This document shows, in pieces, positions 1-6,660 of a DNA stretch of 8,651 nucleotides (the stretch's first letter is position 1; each line of letters opens with the position of its first letter). Under the pieces are notes generated by a model. It was not told the DNA's origin. It worked only from the letters and a program-made list of their open reading frames with translations, and ran no database searches. Origin of the DNA: an uncultured Oscillospiraceae bacterium (lineage in GTDB: Bacteria; Bacillota; Clostridia; UBA1212; SIG427); the NCBI GenBank assembly GCA_902465325.1, contig CABQMV010000088.1, positions 1 to 8,651 of the forward strand, read 5' to 3'. A program made the translations under genes and the position numbers.

Positions 1-102
1 GCGACAAAGCTTTCTTCAGGGGCGATACAGACGGCGCTGACAATATTGGAGGTGAAGGGAATTGTCCGCAGAAATCCCAGGGGAGGATTTTATTTAACAT
101 AA
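1..102 (+). CDS. dprA: DprA-like DNA processing protein, C-terminal end (5' truncated)
   Basis: An open frame runs from base 1 to a TAA at 100-102 and encodes 33 residues, the tail of a protein that begins outside the window. The fragment (KLSSGAIQTAL, then LEVKGIVRR, then GGFYLT) looks like the small winged-helix domain at the C-terminus of DprA/Smf proteins, which usually end in a pattern like LS..E....L..LEL.G.v....g..Y. DprA loads RecA on incoming single-stranded DNA during natural transformation. The call also rests on context, because dprA (smf) lies directly upstream of topA in Bacillus subtilis and many other Firmicutes. With only 33 residues visible, another winged-helix protein cannot be excluded. 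Confidence 0.7.
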   Translation, partial: ATKLSSGAIQTALTILEVKGIVRRNPRGGFYLT

Positions 103-113
103 TCAAGGAATAG

Positions 114-147
114 TTAACAGATAATTCATATCGGCTTGTTATATAAT
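114..147 (+). promoter_or_regulatory. Putative promoter of the topA operon
   Basis: A perfect TATAAT -10 hexamer lies at 142-147, 29 bases before the topA start codon. The nearest -35-like hexamer is TTAACA at 114-119, but its 22-base spacing is too long for an ideal sigma-A promoter. A TG dinucleotide at 137-138 could support an alternative extended -10 in register with TATATA at 140-145. The 74-base gap after dprA shows no terminator hairpin, so read-through from dprA is also possible. The -10 is good; the -35 assignment is weak. Confidence 0.45.
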
Positions 148-176
148 ACAATCTGTATGAAATTTGGAGGTGTGCT

Positions 177-2288
177 ATGTCAGATTATTTAGTCATTGTC
201 GAGTCGCCTACGAAAGCTAAGACAATTGGAAAATTTTTAGGCAAGAAATATCAGGTAATGGCTTCTGCCGGGCATTTGCGTGACTTGCCCAAGAGCCGTA
301 TGGCTGTTGATATAGAGAATGATTTTACCCCTCAGTATACAAACATCAGGGGAAAGGCGGAGCTGATCAAGGAGCTGAAAAAAAAAGCGGCGGCAGCGGA
401 TAAGGTATATCTGGCTACAGACCCGGACAGAGAGGGAGAGGCGATTTCCTGGCATCTGGCCTATCTGCTGGGACTTGACGATCAGACGGAATGCCGTGTA
501 TCGGTTAATGAGATTACACAGAATGCGGTGAAGGAAGCCATAAAAAAGCCGCGGAAGATTGACAGGGAGCTGGTAGATGCCTACCAGGCCAGAAGAATAT
601 TGGACCGTATTGTCGGCTACAAAATTAGTCCGGTATTATGGAAGAAAGTAAAGAAGGGCCTGAGTGCCGGCAGGGTTCAGTCTGTGGTCACCCGGATGAT
701 TTGCGACAGGGAAGAAGAAATTGAAGCTTTTATTCCTCAGGAATACTGGACAATAGAGGCGAAGCTCCAGAAGCAGGAGGAGAAGCTTCTTAAAAAGAAT
801 GAATTTACTGCTAAATTTTACGGCAATTCTTCCGGTAAAATTGTACTAGGAAATAAGGAAGATGCAGATGCCATTTTAAAGGCTATTGAGGGAAAGCTCT
901 TTACTGTGGTTTCTGTAAGGGAAAGTGAAAAGAAAAGATCTCCCTCCGCTCCTTTCACCACCAGTACCATGCAGCAGGAGGCGGCCCGTAAAATGGGCTT
1001 TCCCACTTCTAAGACTATGCTGATTGCTCAGCAGCTTTTTGAAGGCGTGGATCTTGGCAGGACCGGTGGATTGACAGGTCTGGTCACCTATATCAGGACA
1101 GACTCTACCCGGATATCTGAGGAAGCGGCTAATAGCGCCAGAAGCTTTATTGTGTCTTCCTATGGGGAGGCGTATCTGCCAAAGGCAAGGCGGATTTACA
1201 GAAATCGAAATTCCTCTCAGGATGCGCACGAAGCCATCAGACCTGCCAACATTGATTTGAAACCGGAGGAAATTAAAGGGAAGCTGACAGTGGATCAGTA
1301 TAAGCTTTACAAGCTGATTTATGACAGGTTTATTGCCAGTCAGATGGCAGATGCACTTCTGAGCGTCTGCAGCGTAGAAATTGAAGTAGGCGGGTATCTT
1401 TTCAGGGCCAGCGGCTCCACCGTAAAATTTGACGGTTTTACAAAGGTTTATGTTGAGGGCAAAGATGAAAAGGAAGAGGAAAGCCAGAGTAAACTGCCGC
1501 CTCTTGAAAAAGGAGAAGTGCTGGTAGACAAGGAAGTTAAACCGGAACAGCATTTTACCCAGCCGCCGGCCAGATATAACGAGGGTTCTCTGGTCAAGGC
1601 TATGGAAGAGTACGGAATTGGACGTCCCAGCACCTATTCGACAATTGTATCTACCATTCAGGCCCGCGGCTATGTGGGCAAGGAGAAGAAAACCCTATAT
1701 CCTACGGAGCTGGGCAGGATTGTAAACGGTCTGATGAAAAAAAGCTTCCAGGATATTGTAGACGTGGCATTTACAGCCCAAATGGAAGAGGAGTTAGACG
1801 ATATTGAACAGGGAAAGGCCAAATGGACCCAGGTTTTAAAGTCCTTTTATCAGGAATTTGAGCCTGAGGTGGAAAAGGCGGAAAAGGAAATTGCCAAAAT
1901 TGTTATTGAGGATCCTGTCAGCGACGTTCCCTGTGAGAAGTGCGGCCGTATGATGGTCTATAAAACCGGCAGGTTTGGGAAATTTTTAGCCTGTCCCGGA
2001 TTTCCGGAATGCAGGAATACAAAGCCTATTATCGAAGAGGTAGGGATTTCCTGTCCGGAATGCGGAAAGATGCTGATATACAGAAAGACAAAGAGCGGAA
2101 AACGCTATGTGAGCTGCAGTGGATATCCGGAGTGCAAATTTAATTCCTGGAATATTCCCACAGGGGAAAAATGTCCCAAGTGCGGAAGCCCAATGGAAAG
2201 GCCTATGAATCGCAGCGGCAGCAAGACGGCAGTGTGCAGCAACAAGGATTGTAAGTATACAGTAAAAGAAGGCGCGGAAGCAAAATGA
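177..2288 (+). CDS. topA: DNA topoisomerase I (type IA)
   Basis: This 703-residue protein is type IA topoisomerase I, the cytoplasmic enzyme that relaxes negative supercoils by a single-strand break and passage, with Mg2+. The N-terminal Toprim domain has the metal/acid glutamate E9 (in VIVESPTKAKTIG) and the D-x-D-x-E motif at 82-86 (DPDRE). The catalytic tyrosine is Y305 in TYIRTDST, with R307 two residues on, matching the family's Y-x-R arrangement. The C-terminus carries three four-cysteine zinc ribbons: C586/C589/C606/C612, C626/C629/C647/C653 and C666/C669/C687/C692. Length and domain order are normal for Firmicutes. The ATG at 177 follows a GGAGG at 166-170 with six bases between. Its stop overlaps the start of trmFO by 4 nt (ATGA), so the two are probably translationally coupled. 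No broken motif is seen. Confidence 0.97.
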   Translation: MSDYLVIVESPTKAKTIGKFLGKKYQVMASAGHLRDLPKSRMAVDIENDFTPQYTNIRGKAELIKELKKKAAAADKVYLATDPDREGEAISWHLAYLLGLDDQTECRVSVNEITQNAVKEAIKKPRKIDRELVDAYQARRILDRIVGYKISPVLWKKVKKGLSAGRVQSVVTRMICDREEEIEAFIPQEYWTIEAKLQKQEEKLLKKNEFTAKFYGNSSGKIVLGNKEDADAILKAIEGKLFTVVSVRESEKKRSPSAPFTTSTMQQEAARKMGFPTSKTMLIAQQLFEGVDLGRTGGLTGLVTYIRTDSTRISEEAANSARSFIVSSYGEAYLPKARRIYRNRNSSQDAHEAIRPANIDLKPEEIKGKLTVDQYKLYKLIYDRFIASQMADALLSVCSVEIEVGGYLFRASGSTVKFDGFTKVYVEGKDEKEEESQSKLPPLEKGEVLVDKEVKPEQHFTQPPARYNEGSLVKAMEEYGIGRPSTYSTIVSTIQARGYVGKEKKTLYPTELGRIVNGLMKKSFQDIVDVAFTAQMEEELDDIEQGKAKWTQVLKSFYQEFEPEVEKAEKEIAKIVIEDPVSDVPCEKCGRMMVYKTGRFGKFLACPGFPECRNTKPIIEEVGISCPECGKMLIYRKTKSGKRYVSCSGYPECKFNSWNIPTGEKCPKCGSPMERPMNRSGSKTAVCSNKDCKYTVKEGAEAK

Positions 2289-3643
2289 GTAAGTCGGTGC
2301 ACGTAATAGGCGGCGGTCTGGCGGGCTGTGAAGCAGCTGTGCAAGCGGCTTCTTTTGGAGTCCCCGTGATATTATATGAGATGAAGCCTTACAAAAAATC
2401 TCCTGCCCATCAGACAGACGGACTGGGAGAGCTGGTTTGCAGCAATTCCTTTAAAGCGATGGAGGTGTCTACGGCTTCCGGCCTTTTGAAAAAGGAAATG
2501 GAGCTGTTGGGCTCTATTGCAATTCAATGCGCCCAGAAAACCTCTGTGGCAGCGGGAGGGGCTCTGGCCGTTGACCGGGAAGCCTTTTCTCAGAAGATGA
2601 CAGCGGCGGTTTCAGAAAATCCCCACATAAAAATTGTAAGAAAAGAGGTTGTGAACCTTAGAGAGATTCCAGACGGAGAAACGGTGATCGTGGCTACCGG
2701 CCCCTTGACTTCTGAGGCCCTTTCACAGAGTATTGCAGAGGATATGGGCAGGCCGGCTCTCAGCTTTTTTGATGCGGCGGCTCCTATTCTCTACAAGGAT
2801 TCCATTGACATGACAGTTGCTTATAAAGCCGCCCGGTATCATAAGGGGACCTCGGACTATATTAACTGTCCTATGAATGAAAAAGAATACACTGCATTTT
2901 ATCAGGAACTGATCCGGGCGGAGACTGCGCCGGTGCATCAATTTGAAGAGAGCGCTTTGTATGAGGGCTGTATGCCTATTGAATCCATGGCCCGCAGGGG
3001 AGTGGACACCATTCGCTTTGGTCCTCTGAAGCCGGTAGGCCTGGATCGGCCGGACGGAAGTAAGAATTATGCAGTTGTACAGCTTCGGCAGGATAATCAA
3101 CAGGGAACTCTCTACAATTTAGTGGGCTTTCAGACCAGACTAAAGTTCGGGGAACAAAAACGTGTTTTTTCCATGATCCCAGGACTGGCTCAGTGTGAAT
3201 TTGCCAGATATGGGGTTATGCACCGCAACACCTATATCCAGTCTCCCGGGCTTTTGGACAGGACCTATCGGGTTCTGTCTCCGGCGCAGCACGGCTGGGG
3301 AAATCGGACCGTATTTTTTGCAGGACAGCTGACAGGGGTAGAAGGCTATATGGAGTCTGCCAATTCTGGTCTGACAGCGGGGATCAACGGCGCAATGGCG
3401 TTTCTGAGCAGAGACCCGGTAATCTTCCCAAGGAGTACAGCTACAGGAGCACTGGCTGCCTATGTTTCTGAATATGCGGGAAAAGATTTTCAGCCAATGG
3501 GTATTAATTTTGGTATAATAGAAGAGCCGGAAACCATTTTACAGATGGGGATACATAAAAAAGATAAGAAAAAACGCAGAGAGCTGTTGGCGGCCCTTGC
3601 TGTGGAAAGGATCGGGAAGGCAGTGGAAGAACTTCATGTATAA
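2285..3643 (+). CDS. trmFO: Methylenetetrahydrofolate-tRNA-(uracil-5-)-methyltransferase TrmFO
   Basis: The 452-residue product is TrmFO (formerly Gid). It makes 5-methyluridine at position 54 in the T-loop of tRNAs, using methylenetetrahydrofolate as carbon donor and FAD as cofactor, unlike the SAM-dependent TrmA. The N-terminal FAD dinucleotide fold is seen as VIGGGLAGCEAAVQAA at residues 7-22. C52, in LGELVCSNSFKA, and C229, in YEGCMPIESMARRG, match the two conserved active-site cysteines of the family. A second conserved flavoprotein segment, GQLTGVEGYMESANSGL, lies at about 347-363. Length is close to the roughly 435-450 residues usual for the family. The ATG overlaps the topA stop by 4 nt, and topA-trmFO is a conserved pair in Firmicutes. 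Its last 8 nt overlap the start of aroK. Confidence 0.96.
   Translation: MSKSVHVIGGGLAGCEAAVQAASFGVPVILYEMKPYKKSPAHQTDGLGELVCSNSFKAMEVSTASGLLKKEMELLGSIAIQCAQKTSVAAGGALAVDREAFSQKMTAAVSENPHIKIVRKEVVNLREIPDGETVIVATGPLTSEALSQSIAEDMGRPALSFFDAAAPILYKDSIDMTVAYKAARYHKGTSDYINCPMNEKEYTAFYQELIRAETAPVHQFEESALYEGCMPIESMARRGVDTIRFGPLKPVGLDRPDGSKNYAVVQLRQDNQQGTLYNLVGFQTRLKFGEQKRVFSMIPGLAQCEFARYGVMHRNTYIQSPGLLDRTYRVLSPAQHGWGNRTVFFAGQLTGVEGYMESANSGLTAGINGAMAFLSRDPVIFPRSTATGALAAYVSEYAGKDFQPMGINFGIIEEPETILQMGIHKKDKKKRRELLAALAVERIGKAVEELHV
3511..3519 (+). promoter_or_regulatory. Possible internal promoter (extended -10) in the 3' end of trmFO
   Basis: TGGTATAAT is a perfect extended -10 element (TGn followed by TATAAT at 3514-3519). 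It lies inside trmFO about 120 bases before the aroK start. The sequence 17 bases upstream (CAGCCA at 3491-3496) does not resemble a -35, but extended -10 promoters can work without one. If active, it would express aroK, aroQ, the HAD phosphatase and the peptidase independently of topA and trmFO. The match could also be chance, since these bases encode ordinary codons of TrmFO. Confidence 0.3.
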
Positions 3644-4172
3644 GCGAATTGTTTTATTAGGGATGCCGTGCTCGGGAAAGTCTTCTATAGGCAGAGCGGT
3701 AGCGGCGCAGTTGAAATGCCGTTTTATTGATATGGATCAAATGATTGAGCAGAGAGTGGGACTTACGGTGCCGGAAATATTTGAACAAAAGGGAGAAGAG
3801 ACTTTCCGGAAGCTGGAGGGTATATTGGCCCGAAGGCTGGGGGAAACTCAGAATGTTGTTATTTCTACCGGCGGAGGAATTGTGACCCGGCCTGCCAGTA
3901 TTGAGCCGCTGGCAAATGAAGAGAGCTATGTGATTTTTCTGTACAGAAGTTTTTATAAACTGATTTCTACTCCTCAGCGGATTATGAACAGAAGGCCGCT
4001 TCTGAGAGAGAAAAGTGCCAGTGAATTTCATGCCATGTATCAGGAGCGGATGCCCCTGTACAGAAAATATTGTACCGTTGAAGTAAAAAATGAGACGGAA
4101 AGAGAGGATTCTGTCCGGGAAATTCTGGTGAAGCTGAAAGAAGAGGGCATAGATTTTAACAGAAAAGGATGA
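3636..4172 (+). CDS. aroK: Shikimate kinase
   Basis: Starting at the ATG at 3636, the product is 178 residues, the usual size of AroK/AroL. It phosphorylates shikimate at the 3-hydroxyl with ATP, the fifth step of the pathway to chorismate and aromatic amino acids. Visible motifs are the Walker A loop G9-MPCS-GKS16, the FxDxD motif with D32 and D34 (shikimate and Mg2+ contacts), R58 in EETFRKLE, the glycine triplet G79-G81 in STGGGI, the lid RPLL at 120-123, and R138 in RMPLY. The open frame extends 13 codons further upstream, but those lie wholly inside trmFO and add no conserved sequence, and a GGAAGA purine stretch at 3625-3630 suits the 3636 start. The start overlaps the trmFO stop by 8 nt. 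The aroQ gene for another shikimate-pathway step follows at once. Confidence 0.93.
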   Translation: MYKRIVLLGMPCSGKSSIGRAVAAQLKCRFIDMDQMIEQRVGLTVPEIFEQKGEETFRKLEGILARRLGETQNVVISTGGGIVTRPASIEPLANEESYVIFLYRSFYKLISTPQRIMNRRPLLREKSASEFHAMYQERMPLYRKYCTVEVKNETEREDSVREILVKLKEEGIDFNRKG

Positions 4173-4179
4173 GTGTGAT

Positions 4180-4614
4180 ATGAAGGTACTGGTCATCAAC
4201 GGGCCGAACCTGAACTTATTAGGAATACGGGAACCCGGTATATACGGAAACGGTACATACGCAGACCTCTGTGACAGAATCAGGGAAAAAGCAGTTTGCC
4301 TTGGAGCTGAGGTTGATTTTTATCAATCCAATCATGAAGGGGCGTTAATTGATAAAATCCACGAGGCGATGGGAAGCTATGACGGGATTGTTATGAATCC
4401 GGGCGCATATACACATTACAGCTATGCCATTTTAGATGCACTGAAGGCGGTAAGGCTTCCTGCAGTGGAGGTGCATATCAGCGATATCCATGCCCGGGAA
4501 CAATTCCGCAGTGTTTCTGTTACGGCAGCCGCCTGTATCCAGCAGATTTCGGGACTTGGTTTTGAGGGCTACTGCAAAGCTTTGGAGGTTTTGGCGAATT
4601 ATTTCGATTTATAG
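4180..4614 (+). CDS. aroQ: 3-dehydroquinate dehydratase, type II
   Basis: The 144-residue product is a type II dehydroquinase, a small flavodoxin-fold enzyme that forms dodecamers and converts 3-dehydroquinate to 3-dehydroshikimate, two steps before the AroK reaction. The N-terminal signature VINGPNLNLLGIREPGIYG contains the catalytic arginine R17 and tyrosine Y22 in the flexible lid. N73 and H79 in NPGAYTHYS, H99 in EVHISDIHARE, and R110 occupy the other conserved active-site positions. Length is typical (about 140-150). The ATG is 7 bases after the aroK stop, with an AAAAGGA ribosome binding site at 4163-4169 inside the aroK end. Confidence is high because every catalytic residue is present. 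Confidence 0.96.
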   Translation: MKVLVINGPNLNLLGIREPGIYGNGTYADLCDRIREKAVCLGAEVDFYQSNHEGALIDKIHEAMGSYDGIVMNPGAYTHYSYAILDALKAVRLPAVEVHISDIHAREQFRSVSVTAAACIQQISGLGFEGYCKALEVLANYFDL

Positions 4615-4625
4615 GAGTGGGATAA

Positions 4626-5126
4626 GTGTTTATGTTTAAAAAGATGAAGGCGGATGTTTATCTGAACAGTGTTTTTGAAATTGACACAAAAGCCTTGAAA
4701 GCAAAGGGCATCAGAGGGATCCTGTTTGACATTGACAACACTCTGGAGCCTTACCGTACTGCCAAACCCGGAAAAGCGGTACGCCAGCTGTTTGAAAAAT
4801 TGGGCCGGGAGGGCTTTAAAATCGGTGTGATTTCTAATGCAAAGATGGAACGGGCCTTGGAGTTTTGTGAAGGGGCTACTTCCTTTTGGATCGCCGGGGC
4901 GGGAAAACCCTTAGCCAGAGGATACCGTCAGCTGGCTGCTATGATGGAACTGGAGCCGGAGGAACTGGCGGCGGTAGGAGATCAGCTCTATACCGATATT
5001 CTGGGCGGGAATAACTTTGGCTGTTATACCATTTATGTAAAGCCAATTGAAAAGAAAGAACCACCTTTTGTGGCCTTTAAAAGGCTGCTGGAAAAGCCTT
5101 TTATGAAAGGGATTTTTTATGCATAA
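4626..5126 (+). CDS. YqeG-family HAD superfamily phosphatase (class IIIA)
   Basis: The 166-residue protein is a small haloacid-dehalogenase-type hydrolase resembling B. subtilis YqeG and the phosphatidylglycerophosphatase-type HAD proteins. HAD motif I is LFDIDNTL with nucleophile D35 and acid D37, motif II is the serine S70 in VISNA, motif III is K94 in GKP, and motif IV is GDQLYTDI with D119 and D124. There is no cap domain. A phospholipid phosphatase role (phosphatidylglycerophosphate) is possible from family knowledge but cannot be read from this sequence. The start is chosen as GTG 4626, because the AGGAG at 4613-4617, which overlaps the aroQ stop, sits 8 bases before it; the in-frame ATG at 4632 would be 14 bases away. 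It overlaps the next gene by 8 nt. Confidence 0.88.
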   Translation: MFMFKKMKADVYLNSVFEIDTKALKAKGIRGILFDIDNTLEPYRTAKPGKAVRQLFEKLGREGFKIGVISNAKMERALEFCEGATSFWIAGAGKPLARGYRQLAAMMELEPEELAAVGDQLYTDILGGNNFGCYTIYVKPIEKKEPPFVAFKRLLEKPFMKGIFYA

Positions 5127-6204
5127 AAACCGACTGCTGAAACTGAGACAGAGCTTTGGAGAGCTGAAGATAGACGGGGTATTGATAACGGATCCGGACA
5201 ATGTGTTCTATTTATCCGGCTTTACTGGATACGGAGACGGCAAGCTTTTCATTACTGCCGAGAGGGCATATCTTATTACGGATTCCCGATATGAAATTCA
5301 GGCTGTCCAGGAGGCAAAGGACTTTTCGCTGTGTATTGCCAGCAGGCTTGGCGATCCAGCGTTTCGTCAGTTAATCGCCAATTCAGGCGTCCGTTTCCTG
5401 GGCTTTGAGGATAAGACCATTTCCTTTGATGCCTACAGAGGACTCACGGAGCTGTTAGATTTTGTTTCCTTTCTGCCTATAGGGGAAACGGTAACGCAGC
5501 TGCGCATGATAAAAGAAGAGTTTGAGATCCGTATTATAAAAAAGGCCTGCAGCATTGCTGCCGCTGCTTTTGCAGAAGAGAAAGAGAGGATTGTACCGGG
5601 CTGCAAGGAGCTGGAGGTGGCCTCTGCGCTGGAATACAATATGCGTCAGAGAGGAGCCCTCCGTACTTCTTTTGATACTATTGTAGCCTCCGGTCCCCGT
5701 TCTGCTATGCCTCACGGGGTGGCCGGAGAACGGGTGATTCAGCAGGGGGATTGTGTTACCGTTGATTTTGGGGCCTTTTATCACGGGTACTGTTCTGATA
5801 TGACCAGAACGGTATTTGCAGAAGGCCCTGCTTCTGCAAAGCTGCAGGAAATTTATCAAATTGTGCAGGCTGCGCAGGAGGCTGCTATTCGTGGGTTTTA
5901 CACAGGAATGCCTGCTTATATACTGGACCAGCTGGCCCGGGATTATATTACGAGACAGGGATATGGTCCGTGCTTTGGACATTCTCTTGGACACGGTGTA
6001 GGAATTTGTGTTCATGAGGCGCCGTATATTTCTCCCAGGGGAACGGCCCTGCTGAAGCCGGGAATGATATTTAGTATTGAGCCCGGCATCTATAAAGAAG
6101 GCGTGGGCGGTGTAAGGATAGAGGATTTGGTAGTGGTCCGGGAGAACGGACTGGAGATTCTGACGAGAAAGGGAGAGCTTCGGGAAAATGGGGGTGTGTC
6201 ATGA
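5119..6204 (+). CDS. pepP: Xaa-Pro aminopeptidase-like metallopeptidase, M24B family
   Basis: The 361-residue protein has the layout of short Firmicute Xaa-Pro peptidases (YqhT/PepQ type), which release an N-terminal residue from peptides with proline in the second position. Residues 1 to about 125 form the creatinase-like N-terminal domain (DNVFYLSGFTGYGDG, LITDSRYEIQA). The rest is the pita-bread catalytic domain. All five dinuclear metal ligands are present: D216 and D227 in VDFGAFYHGYCSDMTRT, H292 in GHSLGHGVG, E321 in FSIEPGIY and E335 in GVRIEDL. H288 and H299 match the conserved substrate-side histidines. The ATG overlaps the HAD gene by 8 nt and the stop overlaps the next start by 4 nt. 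In B. subtilis the homologue yqhT lies between aroQ (yqhS) and efp; no efp follows here. Whether it prefers dipeptides (prolidase) or longer peptides cannot be told. Confidence 0.9.
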   Translation: MHKNRLLKLRQSFGELKIDGVLITDPDNVFYLSGFTGYGDGKLFITAERAYLITDSRYEIQAVQEAKDFSLCIASRLGDPAFRQLIANSGVRFLGFEDKTISFDAYRGLTELLDFVSFLPIGETVTQLRMIKEEFEIRIIKKACSIAAAAFAEEKERIVPGCKELEVASALEYNMRQRGALRTSFDTIVASGPRSAMPHGVAGERVIQQGDCVTVDFGAFYHGYCSDMTRTVFAEGPASAKLQEIYQIVQAAQEAAIRGFYTGMPAYILDQLARDYITRQGYGPCFGHSLGHGVGICVHEAPYISPRGTALLKPGMIFSIEPGIYKEGVGGVRIEDLVVVRENGLEILTRKGELRENGGVS

Positions 6205-6626
6205 GTAAGAAACTGCTGCTAGAATGTATTTTTGCAGTTGCCGTAGTTGCGGTGTTAGGTGTCGTATTGTATTTGACTTTGGGAGATCCTGTGGTGGATG
6301 CCTCGCAGATTACAGGTGTGACCGTGTATGGGGAGAATCGGGAGACCGGTCAGGTTTCCAGCGCCTCTCTTAGCAGTTCTGATGTAGAGACTGTCATAAA
6401 GATTTTTCACGGGAAGAAGAAAATCTCTGATTCTCCGGGTGATATTTTCAGCGAGAACTGTGCTTTTGTGCTGACCGACGGAGATACAGAGTACTATTAC
6501 TGTCTGTCGGTTGACGGCAGCAACTATGTGTGCAGTGCTCATGACGATATGTATTTTGAAATTTCCTCTAAGGAAAGGTCTGTTCTGATTGGCTTTTTAG
6601 AAGATTACTGTGGGTACGGAGCATAG
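6201..6626 (+). CDS. Small membrane-anchored protein of unknown function
   Basis: I do not recognise this 141-residue protein. After MSKK, residues 5-27 are a hydrophobic helix suited to a single signal anchor. The remaining roughly 113 residues are polar and should face outside the cell (positive-inside rule). The exported part has alternating hydrophobic/polar stretches suggesting beta-strands (TGVTVYGEN, CAFVLTDGDTEYYYCLSV, YFEIS) and two likely helices (about 58-71 and 123-136). It has four cysteines (C87, C101, C111, C137), enough for two disulfides. The only other cysteine, C9, is inside the anchor and has no proper lipobox, so a lipoprotein is unlikely. The ATG overlaps the peptidase stop by 4 nt, so it is translated as the last gene of the operon. 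That the gene is real is fairly sure from the overlap and the coherent protein; its function is unknown. Confidence 0.75.
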   Translation: MSKKLLLECIFAVAVVAVLGVVLYLTLGDPVVDASQITGVTVYGENRETGQVSSASLSSSDVETVIKIFHGKKKISDSPGDIFSENCAFVLTDGDTEYYYCLSVDGSNYVCSAHDDMYFEISSKERSVLIGFLEDYCGYGA

Positions 6627-6628
6627 AC

Positions 6629-6659
6629 AAAACAACAAAAATACAAAATGAAAACAACA
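6629..6659 (+). repeat. Pair of AAAACAACA direct repeats, 22-bp period, between convergent genes
   Basis: AAAACAACA occurs at 6629-6637 and again at 6651-6659, exactly 22 bases apart, in the 34-base gap between the stop codons of the operon's last gene and the convergent regulator gene. The first copy with its flank (6629-6644) matches the first repeat before the epimerase promoter (7634-7649) at 13 of 16 positions. The stretch is A-rich, so chance is a real alternative. No promoter is evident beside it. Confidence 0.35.
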
Positions 6660-6660
6660 T

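Noticed and set aside
876..1553. Long minus-strand open frame of 225 codons opposite topA
   Set aside because: It lies wholly inside a gene with all expected motifs, has no recognisable domain, and its sequence looks like a reverse-frame shadow.
3597..3635. Upstream start for aroK adding 13 residues
   Set aside because: The extra residues lie inside trmFO in another frame, and the Walker A loop and the D34, R58 and G79-81 numbering fit the start at 3636.
3657..4199. Minus-strand open frame of 180 codons opposite aroK
   Set aside because: AroK on the + strand has every catalytic motif, and the opposite frame gives a low-complexity, motif-free sequence.
5455..6015. Minus-strand open frame of 186 codons opposite the M24 peptidase
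   Set aside because: It mirrors the coding frame of a complete metallopeptidase and shows no motif of its own.
6201..6230. Lipoprotein signal at Cys9 of the small membrane protein
   Set aside because: The residue before the cysteine is Glu and no hydrophobic stretch precedes it, so it does not form a lipobox.
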